Part shown: one piece after another, positions 53,708 through 62,854 of the stretch
Numbering within the stretch: the first letter of the stretch is position 1
Layout: every line of letters begins with the position of its first letter
NCBI GenBank assembly: GCA_902493895.1
Contig: CABUQW010000006.1
Location: 1 to 64,000 of the forward strand
DNA: 64,000 nucleotides
Reading direction: 5' to 3'
Origin: an uncultured Collinsella sp.
GTDB taxonomy: Bacteria > Actinomycetota > Coriobacteriia > Coriobacteriales > Coriobacteriaceae
Notes under the pieces: generated by a model
Database searches by the model: none
Told to the model about the DNA's origin: nothing
What the model saw: the letters and a program-made list of their open reading frames with translations, nothing else
Translations under genes and position numbers: made by a program

Positions 53708-53739
53708 CGTGCCGCCCCATTTGGGGCGGCACGTTTTTG
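53708..53739 (+). terminator. terminator downstream of uspA
   Basis: CGTGCCGCCCC pairs with GGGGCGGCACG and is followed by TTTTTGTT. Confidence 0.9.
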
Positions 53740-53766
53740 TTATAGGAGATTCATTTGAGCCTCATG

Positions 53767-53831
53767 GCTATGTTCACGTTCGGGAACATAGCACCAATTG
53801 CTTTAGCTAAGTTCACGTTCGGGAACATAGC
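53767..53831. repeat. tandem pair of 26-bp palindromes
   Basis: GCTATGTTCACGTTCG... at 53767-53792 and GCTAAGTTCACGTTCG... at 53806-53831, each ending GGGAACATAGC. The GCTATGTTC arm pairs with GAACATAGC around ACGTTCGG. Sits between uspA and the histidine kinase. Confidence 0.7.
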
Positions 53832-53855
53832 CGTCCGCACCGTAAGACGGGCTAA

Positions 53856-54899
53856 CTACTCGAAGTATTGGAACTTGTTGGTCGAAAAAGCGAATGTAAC
53901 GACGAAGCCTTCGCCGGGCTCGGACGCTGCGGTGACGTCGATGCCCATCTTGGAGCACAGACGCGCCACCAGGTAGAGGCCGATGCCCGTTGCGCGCTTG
54001 GTGGTGCGGCCGTTGTCGCCGGTAAAGCCCTTCTCGAACACGCGGGGCAGGTCGGCCGCGCTCACACCACAGCCGTTGTCCGCGACGGTAAGCTCGATGC
54101 GCTCACTCGCCAGGCCCTCGTCCAGCAACGCGCCCGAAAACGTGATCTTCGCACCGTCCTCACGCGCGTATTTAATGCTGTTCTGAATGAGCTGGCCCAG
54201 AATAAACTCGAGCCACTTCTCGTCGGTAAAGACCTCAAAGTCGAGGTTCTCGCACACCGGCGCCACGTGTGCCGCGATGAGCTCACGCGCATTGGCCTTG
54301 ATCGCGCCCGTCACCAGGGTCTTAAGATCCCAGCGGCGAATCAGGTAGTCACGCTCCACGACTTCCGAGCGCGCGTAGTACAGCGCCTGGTCGATATAGC
54401 GCTCCACGCGAGCCAACTCACGGCCCAGGTCATCCACACGCGACAGGTCGTCTTCGCTGCCGTCCAGGTTTTCCAAAATCAGGTGAGCCGCCGCCAGGGG
54501 CAGTTTGGCCTCGTGGACCCAGCTCTCGATATAGTCGCGATAGTCATCGGTCTGACGACGGCCTTCGGCAACCTCGTCGCAAGCGGCTTTGCCCACCCGG
54601 CGCAAGACCTCGTACTCGAGCTCGCCCTCGGCATAGGTCGGGCATTGCACCATCTCCTGCACCCATGCGGGACTCTCGAGCTCCTCGACCGCCCGCTCCA
54701 GCTGACGCAGAAAACGGCGGCGACGCGCATATTCGATCACGATGCCCAGCATGCCGAAGATAAAGGACACGCCAACCGCCACGACCACGATAGAAACGGG
54801 TGCGCCGGCGACCGTCAGCACAAAGCAGCTCAGCAGCACGCCGCACGTCCACACGGCGACGGGAAGCAACGCATCTTTAAAGAATTTGCCAAACGACAT
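53856..54899 (-). CDS. sensor histidine kinase, BceS-like intramembrane-sensing type
   Basis: 347 residues. Two N-terminal membrane helices (about 10-30 and 37-57) with only a few residues between them, so no outer sensor domain. Then the His box WVHEAKLPL (His 129) and an HATPase domain with QNSIKYA, DNGCGV, FEKGFTG and TGIGLYLVARL. The short outer loop is the hallmark of BceS-type kinases that sense bacitracin-like antibiotics through a BceAB transporter, but no such transporter is seen. uppP lies 1 kb away. Confidence 0.88.
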   Translation of the reverse strand: MSFGKFFKDALLPVAVWTCGVLLSCFVLTVAGAPVSIVVVAVGVSFIFGMLGIVIEYARRRRFLRQLERAVEELESPAWVQEMVQCPTYAEGELEYEVLRRVGKAACDEVAEGRRQTDDYRDYIESWVHEAKLPLAAAHLILENLDGSEDDLSRVDDLGRELARVERYIDQALYYARSEVVERDYLIRRWDLKTLVTGAIKANARELIAAHVAPVCENLDFEVFTDEKWLEFILGQLIQNSIKYAREDGAKITFSGALLDEGLASERIELTVADNGCGVSAADLPRVFEKGFTGDNGRTTKRATGIGLYLVARLCSKMGIDVTAASEPGEGFVVTFAFSTNKFQYFE

Positions 54900-54908
54900 A
54901 GCCGACCC

Positions 54909-55580
54909 CTAGACCGAATAGCCTTGGCCGCGATGCGTGGTCAAATACCCCTTAATGCCGATTTTTTCGAGCGTGGTGCGCAGGCGGTTGATGTTGACGG
55001 TGAGTGTATTGTCGTCCACGAAGGCATCGGAGTCCCACAGGTCCTGCATGATGGCCGGACGCGAGACGATCTTGCCCGCGCGACCCAAGAGCAGCGAGAG
55101 GATACGCAGCTCGTTTTTGGTGAGCTCGGTACTGTCGCCGGTTGCCGTATTGGTGACCATGGAGCGGGCGAGGTCGAGCTCCAGTCCCTTGTGGACGAGC
55201 GTGCTGCGCTCGCCTGCCGCCGCGGTGCGACGCAGCAGGGCGTTGATGCGCGCCACGAGCACGCGGGCGCTGTAGGGCTTGGGGACAAAGTCGTCCGCGC
55301 CGAGCGTCATGGCCATGACCTCGTCGATTTCGGTCGTGCGCGACGTGAGGACGATGATGGGAACCTCGGATTCGCGGCGGACTTCGTGGCAGATATGCTG
55401 GCCGTCTTTGACGGGAAGCGTGAGGTCGAGCAGCACCAGGTCGGGCGCGGCAGCGAGAATATCGCACGAGACGTGCTCGAATGATTCGCAGGCCTCGACC
55501 TCAAAACCGGCACGGGCAAGGATATCGGCAAGCTCGCGACGAATGGGCTCGTCGTCCTCAACGATATAGATCAGCGCCAT
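54909..55580 (-). CDS. OmpR-family response regulator, BceR-like
   Basis: 223 residues. Receiver domain with acidic pocket YIVEDD, phosphoacceptor in LVLLDLTLP (Asp 52) and conserved Thr and Lys (VLTSRTT, VPKPYS); winged-helix effector ends in TTHRGQGYSV. ATG 55580 with GGGAG upstream; the frame is open to 55724. The kinase gene follows after 9 bases. Confidence 0.92.
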   Translation of the reverse strand: MALIYIVEDDEPIRRELADILARAGFEVEACESFEHVSCDILAAAPDLVLLDLTLPVKDGQHICHEVRRESEVPIIVLTSRTTEIDEVMAMTLGADDFVPKPYSARVLVARINALLRRTAAAGERSTLVHKGLELDLARSMVTNTATGDSTELTKNELRILSLLLGRAGKIVSRPAIMQDLWDSDAFVDDNTLTVNINRLRTTLEKIGIKGYLTTHRGQGYSV

Positions 55581-55758
55581 GGATTCCGCTCCCCTCTTGG
55601 TTGTCTTGCCACCATTATGGCTGCGAAACTGCGGGTGTGCACCGCGCGCGGTGCCAGGTGACAGAACTGTTCGCGAGCGGGGGCGTTTTGTCCGCCTCGC
55701 ACTCGCAGCGGTGGCGGGGACCAAAATGATTCTTTAATCCCCGTCCCAGAAAAATCAT

Positions 55759-56490
55759 TTAGCGGCGGGCACGGAGCTTTTCGTAGCCGTCGGCAAAGAA
55801 GGCGACCGTGGCGGCGTCGGCCTCGGCGGCGTCCGTCTCGGTTGCGGGGACCACGCCGTGTTCGTCGCTCACCAGGAACAGTACGCCCTTGAGCTGCGCG
55901 GGAATGTCTACGCGCGTGACCGGGATGCCCTTGGTCTGGGCCAGCTGCTCAATGAGCGTCGCCGTGCCACACAGACACTCGTCCGCTGGCACCACAAAGG
56001 CGAGCTCGCCGTTGTTGACGGCGGCGAGCAGCTCGGGCGCCACGCCGGTTTCGTCGGCCTCGGAGCGGGCCTCTGCGGAGCGGGCGCGCAGCGCCTTGGC
56101 CGACGTATCGGCGAGCGGCTCGTACTCCCCCACCGTCATGGCGGCGTTGCCGTTGACGTCGATCACCAGCATGAGCACGCCGTCATGTGCGGTGTAATCG
56201 CCCTCGGCAAGCGACCACTCAACGTGCTGTTTGGCCCAGCTGAGCATGTTATGGGTAAGCGGCTCGCCCTGCACCAGGCGCTCGGACAGTGCGCAGATGT
56301 GGCGGTTGAGCATGGGCACCTTTTTGTTGGACATGCGCCAACGGCAGACAAGCGCGGGCTTGTCGAGCGTGAACTTCTCGACCGCCTCCTGATTGGCGCA
56401 AAAGTCCTCGTACGCGCGCTGATCCTCGGCATTGCCAAACAGCTCGGCATCATCAATCTGGGGCATGGTCATACCTTTCGTGTTAGTCAT
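55759..56490 (-). CDS. protein of unknown function
   Basis: 243 residues, soluble and acidic, no recognised motif. Segments with pattern: ALVCRWRMSNKKVPMLNRHICALSERLV, GVLMLVIDVNGNAAMTVGEYEPL and ELAFVVPADECLCGTATLIEQLA. ATG 56490 with GAGGA upstream is used; ATG 56466 with AAAGG is also possible. Its place after the response regulator operon suggests no clear role. Confidence 0.7.
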   Translation of the reverse strand: MTNTKGMTMPQIDDAELFGNAEDQRAYEDFCANQEAVEKFTLDKPALVCRWRMSNKKVPMLNRHICALSERLVQGEPLTHNMLSWAKQHVEWSLAEGDYTAHDGVLMLVIDVNGNAAMTVGEYEPLADTSAKALRARSAEARSEADETGVAPELLAAVNNGELAFVVPADECLCGTATLIEQLAQTKGIPVTRVDIPAQLKGVLFLVSDEHGVVPATETDAAEADAATVAFFADGYEKLRARR

Positions 56491-56505
56491 TCCGTCCTCT
56501 TATAC

Positions 56506-56542
56506 CAAAAAGACGGCCCTCCAAACGGAGCAGCCGTCTTTT
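56506..56542 (-). terminator. terminator downstream of the purH region
   Basis: AAAAGACGGC pairs with GCCGTCTTTT, followed by TTTTTGG on the minus strand. It stands 16 bases before the gene at 56490. Confidence 0.8.
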
Positions 56543-56612
56543 GCAGAGATTATTTTGACGATACGGTCAGGCGACCGATCGGCTTAATGGGATAGAACAA
56601 CACCCCATTAAG

Positions 56613-56712
56613 GGTTTTCCAAGTGCCCGAGATTGCCCCGAAAGAGGAGCGCCGCGTACTAAATGTACGCAAGCGACGGTTTGAGGGGCAAGGTCGGGTG
56701 CTTGGGAAAGCC
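56613..56712 (-). ncRNA. long hairpin element B at the 3' end of purH
   Basis: A 27-28-base stem (GGTTTTCC...TTGCCCC with GGGGCAAGG...AAAGCC) allowing G-T pairs and a few mismatches encloses the stem GCGTAC-TAAAT-GTACGC. It ends within 2 bases of the purH stop codon. The apical ACTWAATGT matches element A at 48528 while the arms differ. Confidence 0.6.
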
Positions 56713-56713
56713 T

Positions 56714-58321
56714 CTAGTGCCTAAAATGCCTGGCCCCTGTGAAGACCATCGCAATACCATGCTCATTGCAGGCCTGGATGCTCTCGTCGTCGCGCTTGGA
56801 GCCGCCGGGCTGAATGATGCAGGTCACGCCGTGCGCGGCAAGCACGTCGACGTTGTCGCGGAACGGGAAGAACGCGTCGCTTGCGCAGGCAAAGCCGCCC
56901 TTCTCCACGCCCTCGCGCTCGCAGAAGTCCTCGGCACGCTCGCAGGCCAGCAGCGCAGAATCCACACGGTTGGGCTGACCCGGGCCCATGCCAATGCCGG
57001 CCTTGCCCTTGGAGACCAGGATGGCGTTGGACCTAACGCCCTTGCAGACCTTCCAGGCAAACTCGAGCTCGGCCATCTCGGCGTCGGTGGGCTTGCGGTC
57101 GGTGGGGAACGTAAAGGTCGCGGGATCCTCGGTCACGTGGTCGACTTCCTGCACCAGCATGCCGCCGTCGACGGAGCGCAGCTCCACCTGGGCGCCGTGG
57201 TCCACGCCGCCGGTAGCCAGCACGCGCAGGTTGGGGCGCTTGGCCATGCGCTCGAGTGCCTCGTCGGTGTAGCTCGGGGCGATGATGACCTCGACGAACT
57301 GCTTGTTCTGATCGGCGAAGTGCTCAACCAGATCAAAGGGAACCTCGCGGTTGCAGGCGATGATGCCGCCGAAGGCGCTCTTGGGATCGCAGGCGAAGGC
57401 GCGGTCGTAGGCGGCCGTGATGTCCTCGGCAACGGCAGAACCGCAGGGATTCTGGTGCTTGAGGATCACGCAGGCCGGCTCGTCGAACTCGCGGACCAGG
57501 TTCCAGGCGGCGTCGGCATCCAGATAGTTGTTGTAGCTGAGCGGCTTGCCCTGGATCTGCTCGGAGCCCACGAGCGGGAACTGCGAGCTCGCGGTGTTCT
57601 CGCAGCCCTCGGCAAAGCGGTAGACCGTAGCCTTCTGCTGAGGATTCTCGCCATAGCGCAGGTCGTCGACCTTCTCCAGCGAGATCTCGAGCTTGGCAGA
57701 GGTGTCCGCCACGTCGCTTGCCTGGGCGGCAAGCCAACGGGAGATAGCCGTGTCGTAGGCGGCGGTGGTCTGGTAGACCTTCACCTGCAGGCGACGACGG
57801 GTGGAAAGCGTGGTGCAGCCACCGGTCTCGCGCATCTCGGCCAGGACGGCGTCGTAGTCGGCCGGGTCGGAGATGACGGTAACGCTCGCGGCGTTCTTGG
57901 CGGCAGAGCGCAGCATGGAGGGACCGCCGATGTCGATGTGCTCGATGGCATCCGCGAAGGTGACCTCGGGGTTGGCGACGGTCTTCTCGAACTCGTACAG
58001 GTTGACGACGACCAGGTCAATCAGCTTAATGCCGTGCTGAGCGGCCTCCTGCATGTGCTGCTCGGAATCGCGACGGGCAAGCAGCGCGCCGTGAACCTTG
58101 GGATGCAGCGTCTTGACGCGACCGTCCATCATCTCGGGATAGCCCGTGAACTCCTCGATGGGGGTTACGGGAACGCCCGCGTCCTCGATGGCACGAGCCG
58201 TGCCGCCCGTAGAGATGATCTCGACGCCAAAGTCGTCAACCAGCGTCCGTGCGAAATCGACGACGCCCGTCTTATCGGTAACCGAGATCAACGCGCGTGC
58301 GATCTTCACATCAGATCCCAT
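56714..58321 (-). CDS. purH: bifunctional AICAR formyltransferase/IMP cyclohydrolase
   Basis: 535 residues. The last two steps of purine synthesis. N-terminal cyclohydrolase domain with [55 protein letters not shown]-terminal formyltransferase with [42 protein letters not shown] and [16 protein letters not shown]. All canonical motifs are present. ATG 58321. Confidence 0.96.
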   Translation of the reverse strand: MGSDVKIARALISVTDKTGVVDFARTLVDDFGVEIISTGGTARAIEDAGVPVTPIEEFTGYPEMMDGRVKTLHPKVHGALLARRDSEQHMQEAAQHGIKLIDLVVVNLYEFEKTVANPEVTFADAIEHIDIGGPSMLRSAAKNAASVTVISDPADYDAVLAEMRETGGCTTLSTRRRLQVKVYQTTAAYDTAISRWLAAQASDVADTSAKLEISLEKVDDLRYGENPQQKATVYRFAEGCENTASSQFPLVGSEQIQGKPLSYNNYLDADAAWNLVREFDEPACVILKHQNPCGSAVAEDITAAYDRAFACDPKSAFGGIIACNREVPFDLVEHFADQNKQFVEVIIAPSYTDEALERMAKRPNLRVLATGGVDHGAQVELRSVDGGMLVQEVDHVTEDPATFTFPTDRKPTDAEMAELEFAWKVCKGVRSNAILVSKGKAGIGMGPGQPNRVDSALLACERAEDFCEREGVEKGGFACASDAFFPFRDNVDVLAAHGVTCIIQPGGSKRDDESIQACNEHGIAMVFTGARHFRH

Positions 58322-58597
58322 GCAGTCCTCCTGTCTGGTACGCCGCCGTGCTCTGTGAGTCGGTGATACGTCGATCTGCAGCGCTCGCGCAGCGGAATTG
58401 AAAATACTGATTTAATGTAGCGCATCGAGCGCGACGATGCACCCCGTAACGCGCGGCTGTGCAGAAAAAGCTTCGAGCGGGGGTTGCAGGAGCGCCACTG
58501 GGCACGGTGAGTTGATGGAACACAGGGGCACCATAATTAGATGCCAACGGCGTGGTAGAACTGTGCTCGATATGCATCCGCAATAGAAAGAGGCACC

Positions 58598-59239
58598 ATG
58601 GTCTCGCGGGTTCTCTACCGACCGTTTGATACCGAAGATTTCGACGCCATCGCGCTGATCTTGCAGCAGCTTTGGCACAACAACTCGGATAACGATGAGT
58701 ACAACCGCCTCGAAGCCGCGTGCGATCTTGCCTACTGCCTTTCTTCATCGACGTTTTCGCAGGTTGCCGTAATCGACGGTCAGGCGCGCGGCATTGCACT
58801 TGCACGCGCAGGACAGAGCTCCGGCGTCACTATCAACGAACATTGGATGGATACCGAACGCGCGTTGCTGTCGCAGATGCGCGAGCTGGAGCCCGAAGCT
58901 TGCGCCGAGTACCTCTCGTTTGTGCGCGCCACCATCCGAACCAACAACCGCCTGCTCGAGAAAAGCCCACTGCCGCATGACAACGAGGTCACGCTGCTCG
59001 CCGTGGATCGCGATGTCCACGGCCTGGGCGTTGGCACGGTGCTGCTCGACGCCGCTATCTCGCATCTGTCCTCGTGCGGGGCGACCAGCGCACACCTGTA
59101 CACCGACTCCAACTGCTCGTGGAAGTTCTACGAGCTGCACGGCTTTAAGCGCACCGCCACGCACCGCGCCAACCGCGAGGAACGCCGCCACGCCATGCCG
59201 CGCGAAAGCTTCCTCTACGAGCTGGACCTAACCGTCTAG
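58598..59239 (+). CDS. GNAT-family N-acetyltransferase
   Basis: 213 residues. The acetyl-CoA loop DVHGLGVGTVLLDAAISHL and the C-terminal TDSNCSWKFYELHGFKRTATHRANREE fit the GNAT fold. AGAGG precedes ATG 58598. Acceptor unknown. Confidence 0.9.
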   Translation: MVSRVLYRPFDTEDFDAIALILQQLWHNNSDNDEYNRLEAACDLAYCLSSSTFSQVAVIDGQARGIALARAGQSSGVTINEHWMDTERALLSQMRELEPEACAEYLSFVRATIRTNNRLLEKSPLPHDNEVTLLAVDRDVHGLGVGTVLLDAAISHLSSCGATSAHLYTDSNCSWKFYELHGFKRTATHRANREERRHAMPRESFLYELDLTV

Positions 59240-59256
59240 GCCCAGCAGCCATACCT

Positions 59257-59300
59257 AGTCGTTGGGGACGTTCTTAAATGACTAGTCGTTGGGGACAGTC
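59257..59300. repeat. REP-like palindrome, AGTCRTT type, one and a half copies
   Basis: AGTCGTTGGGGACGTTCTTA...ATGACT followed at once by a second AGTCGTTGGGGACAGTC. Confidence 0.65.
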
Positions 59301-59316
59301 TTCGTAGGTAGCGCGT

Positions 59317-59364
59317 AAAAAGGGGATGGGCTTTCCCCGACGGCTGTCGAGAAAAGCCCATCCC
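59317..59364 (-). terminator. terminator after the DUF2207 gene
   Basis: GGGATGGGCTTT pairs with AAAGCCCATCCC, followed on the minus strand by TTTTTACG. Confidence 0.9.
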
Positions 59365-59378
59365 ATAATTTACGACCG

Positions 59379-61322
59379 TTAGAACGTTCCGCCGCCGCCT
59401 CCGCCGACGCCGCCGCCTCCGCCGCCAGAGAAGCCGCCGCCTCCGCCGCCGCCCGAGCTGTCGGAGCTCGACGCCAGCTCACGGATGCTCTCGTGATACA
59501 CGTCATCGAACGAATCGAGCGGAGACTCGTTGCCGTAATGATGGTAGTACCACCAGTAGCAGGGATAATTGTCATAGAAGCCGTCGGCCTCGCGCACCTC
59601 GGGCGGCACGGCCTCGGCAAGCTGACGCAGCACTTCCTTGGAAACACCCAGCGCCACGCCCATCACCAGCAGCTTGTTCCACAGCACCAGATCGCCGGGG
59701 ACGGCTTCCTTTAGACGCGTGAAGTCCTCGAGCCAATGCTTAAGTGCCTTGCAGCGAGCCGCCACCTCGGCGCCCTCCGGCGTAAAGCGGCGGAACGTAA
59801 GGCCCACGCCGATACCCACCAGCACAATCGGCACCGAGATAACCGCGGCGGTAATGTTCGCCTGCGCGCCATCGGTAAAGAAGATGGATCCCACGGGAAC
59901 AAAGGCAATCAGGATACCAAGAACCAGGCAAAACACCATTGCAACAATGCCGTCCGAGGCAACGTACTCGCTATCGGCCAGCTTGCCCTTAACGGTGTTC
60001 TGATAGTCCTCGAGCTTGTCGCCCACGGGTGTAGCGTGCTGCTTGACGTAGTGCTGCAGCTCGTCGAACGTGCGCGAGCGATCGCCGTTCTCGTCAGGCT
60101 TAGCACCGGCAAAGAAGACCTTGAGCACCATGTGGTCAATGCCCTTGGCCGACTTCCAGCCCGCATCACTCACCGTCACGCGATACGTCTGCTCTTCTTT
60201 TTCACGCCCCAACAGACCCTTCTTGGCCTTGGTCACGGTCGCCTGCTCCAGCTTGATCACACGGTCGTCAGTGAGCTTCATGAGCGTGGCGATATATGCC
60301 TGATCGGGCACCTCGTTCCAGCTCATGAGGGCCGAAAGCACGGCGGGATGGTCGGCCGAAGGCACATCGCGGAAATATTCGTCCTGGAAAAGCGGCTTGG
60401 GCTTGCGCTTGCGCAGCTTGAGCATAACGATTGTGCCGGTAAAGGCCACCGCCGCAACAACACTTAGCACGGCAAGTGCATTGGCAATCATGCGAGCGTG
60501 AGCGCGGCGGGCGTTAGCTTCGTCGGCCCATTCCTTCTCTTCGCTCAGGATCGTTGACATGCGCTCTTCGCCCGAAGCGGCAAGCTGCGGCACCCAGTCG
60601 CTAGGGAAGGCGATGCGTGCCTCGGCGAATTCGCCCTGATGCACGCAGGGAATGGTATAGGTGACCATGGGTTCGTCCGCATCGAGCGATACATCGCCCG
60701 TCAGCGGGCCGTGGCCCCATGCGCGGAAGTTATCGCCCTTGACGGCCGCCGTCCCGGCAGCGGCATTTGCGAAGTACACTTCCATCTCAACGTCATCGGA
60801 GTCCGCGGACCAGCCGTCGCCCACAAACTTCCAGTAGAGCTCGGCGGTATCGGCCCAGTTCATGACCGCACCGGTCATGGTGTAGCTCACGTAATAGATC
60901 GCGCTGTCGCCGCTCTCGTGGGGGCTGAACACCTTAATCCTTACGCCGTCACCGGTCTGCTCGACCGTGTAGACGCCAGAGTCGCCCTTGTTCGCGCTAT
61001 CGACTTTGTTAAACGCGGTGTCCTCTTCCTCGACACTCAGCACGTCGACGCCCGCCGTGCCGCCCTGCTGGTTGGAGCCCGTATTGATCTCCCAAAACAC
61101 GCCGTTGATGTCGTCGTCGAAATCAAACTGGCGTCCCTCGACAACGGTCAGCGATCCATCGGCCTCGACCGTGGCACTGATATAGGTCTGGGTCATGGAG
61201 TAGCCGTCGGCGTGCGCGGCGACAGGCAGCAGCAACAACGCAAGCGTGACGAGCACGCAGACGGAAGCGAATCGCGCAAACAGGTGGCGCTGCCGGCTGA
61301 CTTTGGCGGCGAGGGTGTTCAT
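59379..61322 (-). CDS. DUF2207-family membrane protein with Gly-rich C-terminus
   Basis: 647 residues. Signal peptide (RFASVCVLVTLALLLLPVAAHA), an outer domain with SMTQTYISATVEADGSLTVVEGRQFDF, DGVRIKVFSPHESGDSAIYYVSYTMTGAV and TYTIPCV-type strands, a membrane helix near 295, a cytosolic helical part, further membrane helices near 490-540, and a final GGGGGGGFSGGGG glycine stretch, the layout of DUF2207 proteins. ATG 61322 is used because AAAGGA precedes it. Function in cell envelope unknown. Confidence 0.88.
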   Translation of the reverse strand: MNTLAAKVSRQRHLFARFASVCVLVTLALLLLPVAAHADGYSMTQTYISATVEADGSLTVVEGRQFDFDDDINGVFWEINTGSNQQGGTAGVDVLSVEEEDTAFNKVDSANKGDSGVYTVEQTGDGVRIKVFSPHESGDSAIYYVSYTMTGAVMNWADTAELYWKFVGDGWSADSDDVEMEVYFANAAAGTAAVKGDNFRAWGHGPLTGDVSLDADEPMVTYTIPCVHQGEFAEARIAFPSDWVPQLAASGEERMSTILSEEKEWADEANARRAHARMIANALAVLSVVAAVAFTGTIVMLKLRKRKPKPLFQDEYFRDVPSADHPAVLSALMSWNEVPDQAYIATLMKLTDDRVIKLEQATVTKAKKGLLGREKEEQTYRVTVSDAGWKSAKGIDHMVLKVFFAGAKPDENGDRSRTFDELQHYVKQHATPVGDKLEDYQNTVKGKLADSEYVASDGIVAMVFCLVLGILIAFVPVGSIFFTDGAQANITAAVISVPIVLVGIGVGLTFRRFTPEGAEVAARCKALKHWLEDFTRLKEAVPGDLVLWNKLLVMGVALGVSKEVLRQLAEAVPPEVREADGFYDNYPCYWWYYHHYGNESPLDSFDDVYHESIRELASSSDSSGGGGGGGFSGGGGGGVGGGGGGTF

Positions 61323-61445
61323 AGGCACATCCTTTGTCTGTAAAACCAACAGCGCCATTGTCCCACGTTTGCGGGTACGCATGGCGAACATCTAGGCGAC
61401 CGGAGCGCCAAACGGGATGAAAGTCACACCAGCACCCCGGCAGCT

Positions 61446-61490
61446 AGTCATTGGGGACGTTCTTAAATGACTAGTCATTAGGGACACCCT
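61446..61490. repeat. REP-like palindrome, AGTCATT type
   Basis: AGTCATTGGGGACGTTCTTA...ATGACT at 61446-61472 followed by AGTCATTAGGGACA. Confidence 0.65.
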
Positions 61491-61666
61491 TGGCATAGCC
61501 CGCCCCGGCAATAGATACCACTTCACAGCTCCGTCACAGGTGTAGCGGCTTTGTGTGGGCGCGGCACGCGCTGATTGAGCCGCCAGCCGAGGGGCATAAA
61601 GCAGTTGAGCGAAAACGGTTTGCCCCTTTGCCGTTCGCTCGAGGATCATGTCCCCCTTTTCCGCGG

Positions 61667-61700
61667 AAACCCCGGCAGTTGCGAAGAGCTGCCGGGGTTT
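61667..61700. terminator. strong hairpin upstream of gluQ
   Basis: AAACCCCGGCAG pairs with CTGCCGGGGTTT around TTGCGAAGAG. The T run is short (TTTCTGTCGTTTG on the plus strand). Confidence 0.6.
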
Positions 61701-61824
61701 CTGTCGTTTGTGAGGCTAAGTCGGTACGCAGCGATCGAGACCTTGAGCCGCAAACCCACCGTGCGCAATGCGTACCGCCGCCAACTTGTGAGCGCAGCAA
61801 CGCCTTCCCTGCCAAGCCCCGCGC

Positions 61825-61830
61825 TATACT
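61825..61830 (+). promoter_or_regulatory. -10 element of a probably leaderless gluQ transcript
   Basis: TATACT ends 7 bases before the ATG at 61838, and no Shine-Dalgarno sequence lies between. No good -35 is seen. Confidence 0.45.
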
Positions 61831-61837
61831 CGTCCGC

Positions 61838-62839
61838 ATGGATATCAACGCACGCAACATAGCAACACACGCCGCGGACGCACCAGCAACGGCAGCGCCC
61901 ACCCCCGTCGTGGGCCGCTTTGCCCCGTCGCCCTCGGGCCGCATGCACTTGGGCAACGTGTTCAGCTGCCTGTGCTCGTGGCTTTCGGCCCGCAGCCAAG
62001 GCGGCAGCATCGTGCTGCGCATCGAGGACCTGGACGATCGCTGCAAGCGCCCGGAACTTGCCACTCAATTGATTGACGACCTGGCCTGGCTGGGACTGGA
62101 GTGGGACGAAGGCCCCTACTACCAGCACGATCGCCTGGATCTGTACGAGGACGCCCTGCGTCAGCTGCAAGACGCCGGCCTCACCTATCCCTGTTTTTGC
62201 ACGCGTGCCGAACTCCACGCCGCGAGCGCGCCGCACGCGAGCGACGGCACGCCCATCTACCGCGCCGCCTGCCGAGACCTTTCTGCCGAGGAGGTTGCCC
62301 GCCGCAGCGCCCTGCGCGCTCCGGCCACGCGCCTGCGCGTACCCGCCGTCGACGACCTCGCAAACGATGTGATCGAATTCGTGGACCGCACGTATGGAGC
62401 CCAATGCGAAGCACTCGCCACCGAATGCGGCGACTTTTTGGTGCGCCGCAGCGACGGCGTTTTTGCCTACCAGCTAGCCGTGGTGGTCGACGACGCTGCC
62501 ATGGGCGTCACCGAGGTCGTGCGCGGATGCGATCTGCTGGGCTCCACGCCGCGCCAAATCTACCTGCAGCATTTGCTGGAACTTCCCACGCCGCACTACG
62601 CGCACATTCCGCTGCTCATGTCGCCGGATGGCCGCCGCCTTTCCAAGCGCGACCGCGACCTGGACCTGGGCGAGCTCCGCACCCGCTTTGGCGCGCCCGA
62701 GGCACTACTGGGCTGGCTCGCCGGGCAAACAGGCATCGCGCCGGACGCCACACCGCGCTCTGCCGAGCAGCTGGTCGAGCACTTTAGCTGGGATGTTATC
62801 CGCACGCATCGGGAAAACATCACTGTAACGGTCGAGTAG
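61838..62839 (+). CDS. gluQ: glutamyl-Q tRNA(Asp) synthetase
   Basis: 333 residues. It is the catalytic core of glutamyl-tRNA synthetase without the anticodon-binding domain and glutamylates queuosine in tRNA-Asp. HIGH-like PSPSGRMHLGN, KMSKS-like RRLSKRDRDLDLG, and zinc-site residues near YPCFCTRAEL and YRAACRDL. ATG 61838 by homology; the frame is open to 61553. No queuosine synthesis gene is next to it. Confidence 0.92.
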   Translation: MDINARNIATHAADAPATAAPTPVVGRFAPSPSGRMHLGNVFSCLCSWLSARSQGGSIVLRIEDLDDRCKRPELATQLIDDLAWLGLEWDEGPYYQHDRLDLYEDALRQLQDAGLTYPCFCTRAELHAASAPHASDGTPIYRAACRDLSAEEVARRSALRAPATRLRVPAVDDLANDVIEFVDRTYGAQCEALATECGDFLVRRSDGVFAYQLAVVVDDAAMGVTEVVRGCDLLGSTPRQIYLQHLLELPTPHYAHIPLLMSPDGRRLSKRDRDLDLGELRTRFGAPEALLGWLAGQTGIAPDATPRSAEQLVEHFSWDVIRTHRENITVTVE

Positions 62840-62854
62840 CCAGCCACCCCGCCC

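Larger units (their letters stand above)
61323..61837. other. 515-base intergenic region with REP-like repeat and structured segments
   Basis: It has a REP-like element (61446-61490), two alternative hairpins near 61591-61640, and the hairpin at 61667-61700. A minus-strand frame 61392-61649 has a good ribosome site (AAGGGGG) but runs through the REP element and shows no family. Confidence 0.45.

Noticed and set aside
61392..61649. 85-residue minus-strand ORF with a good ribosome site
   Set aside because: It reads through the REP-like element and has no recognisable family; kept only as a note.
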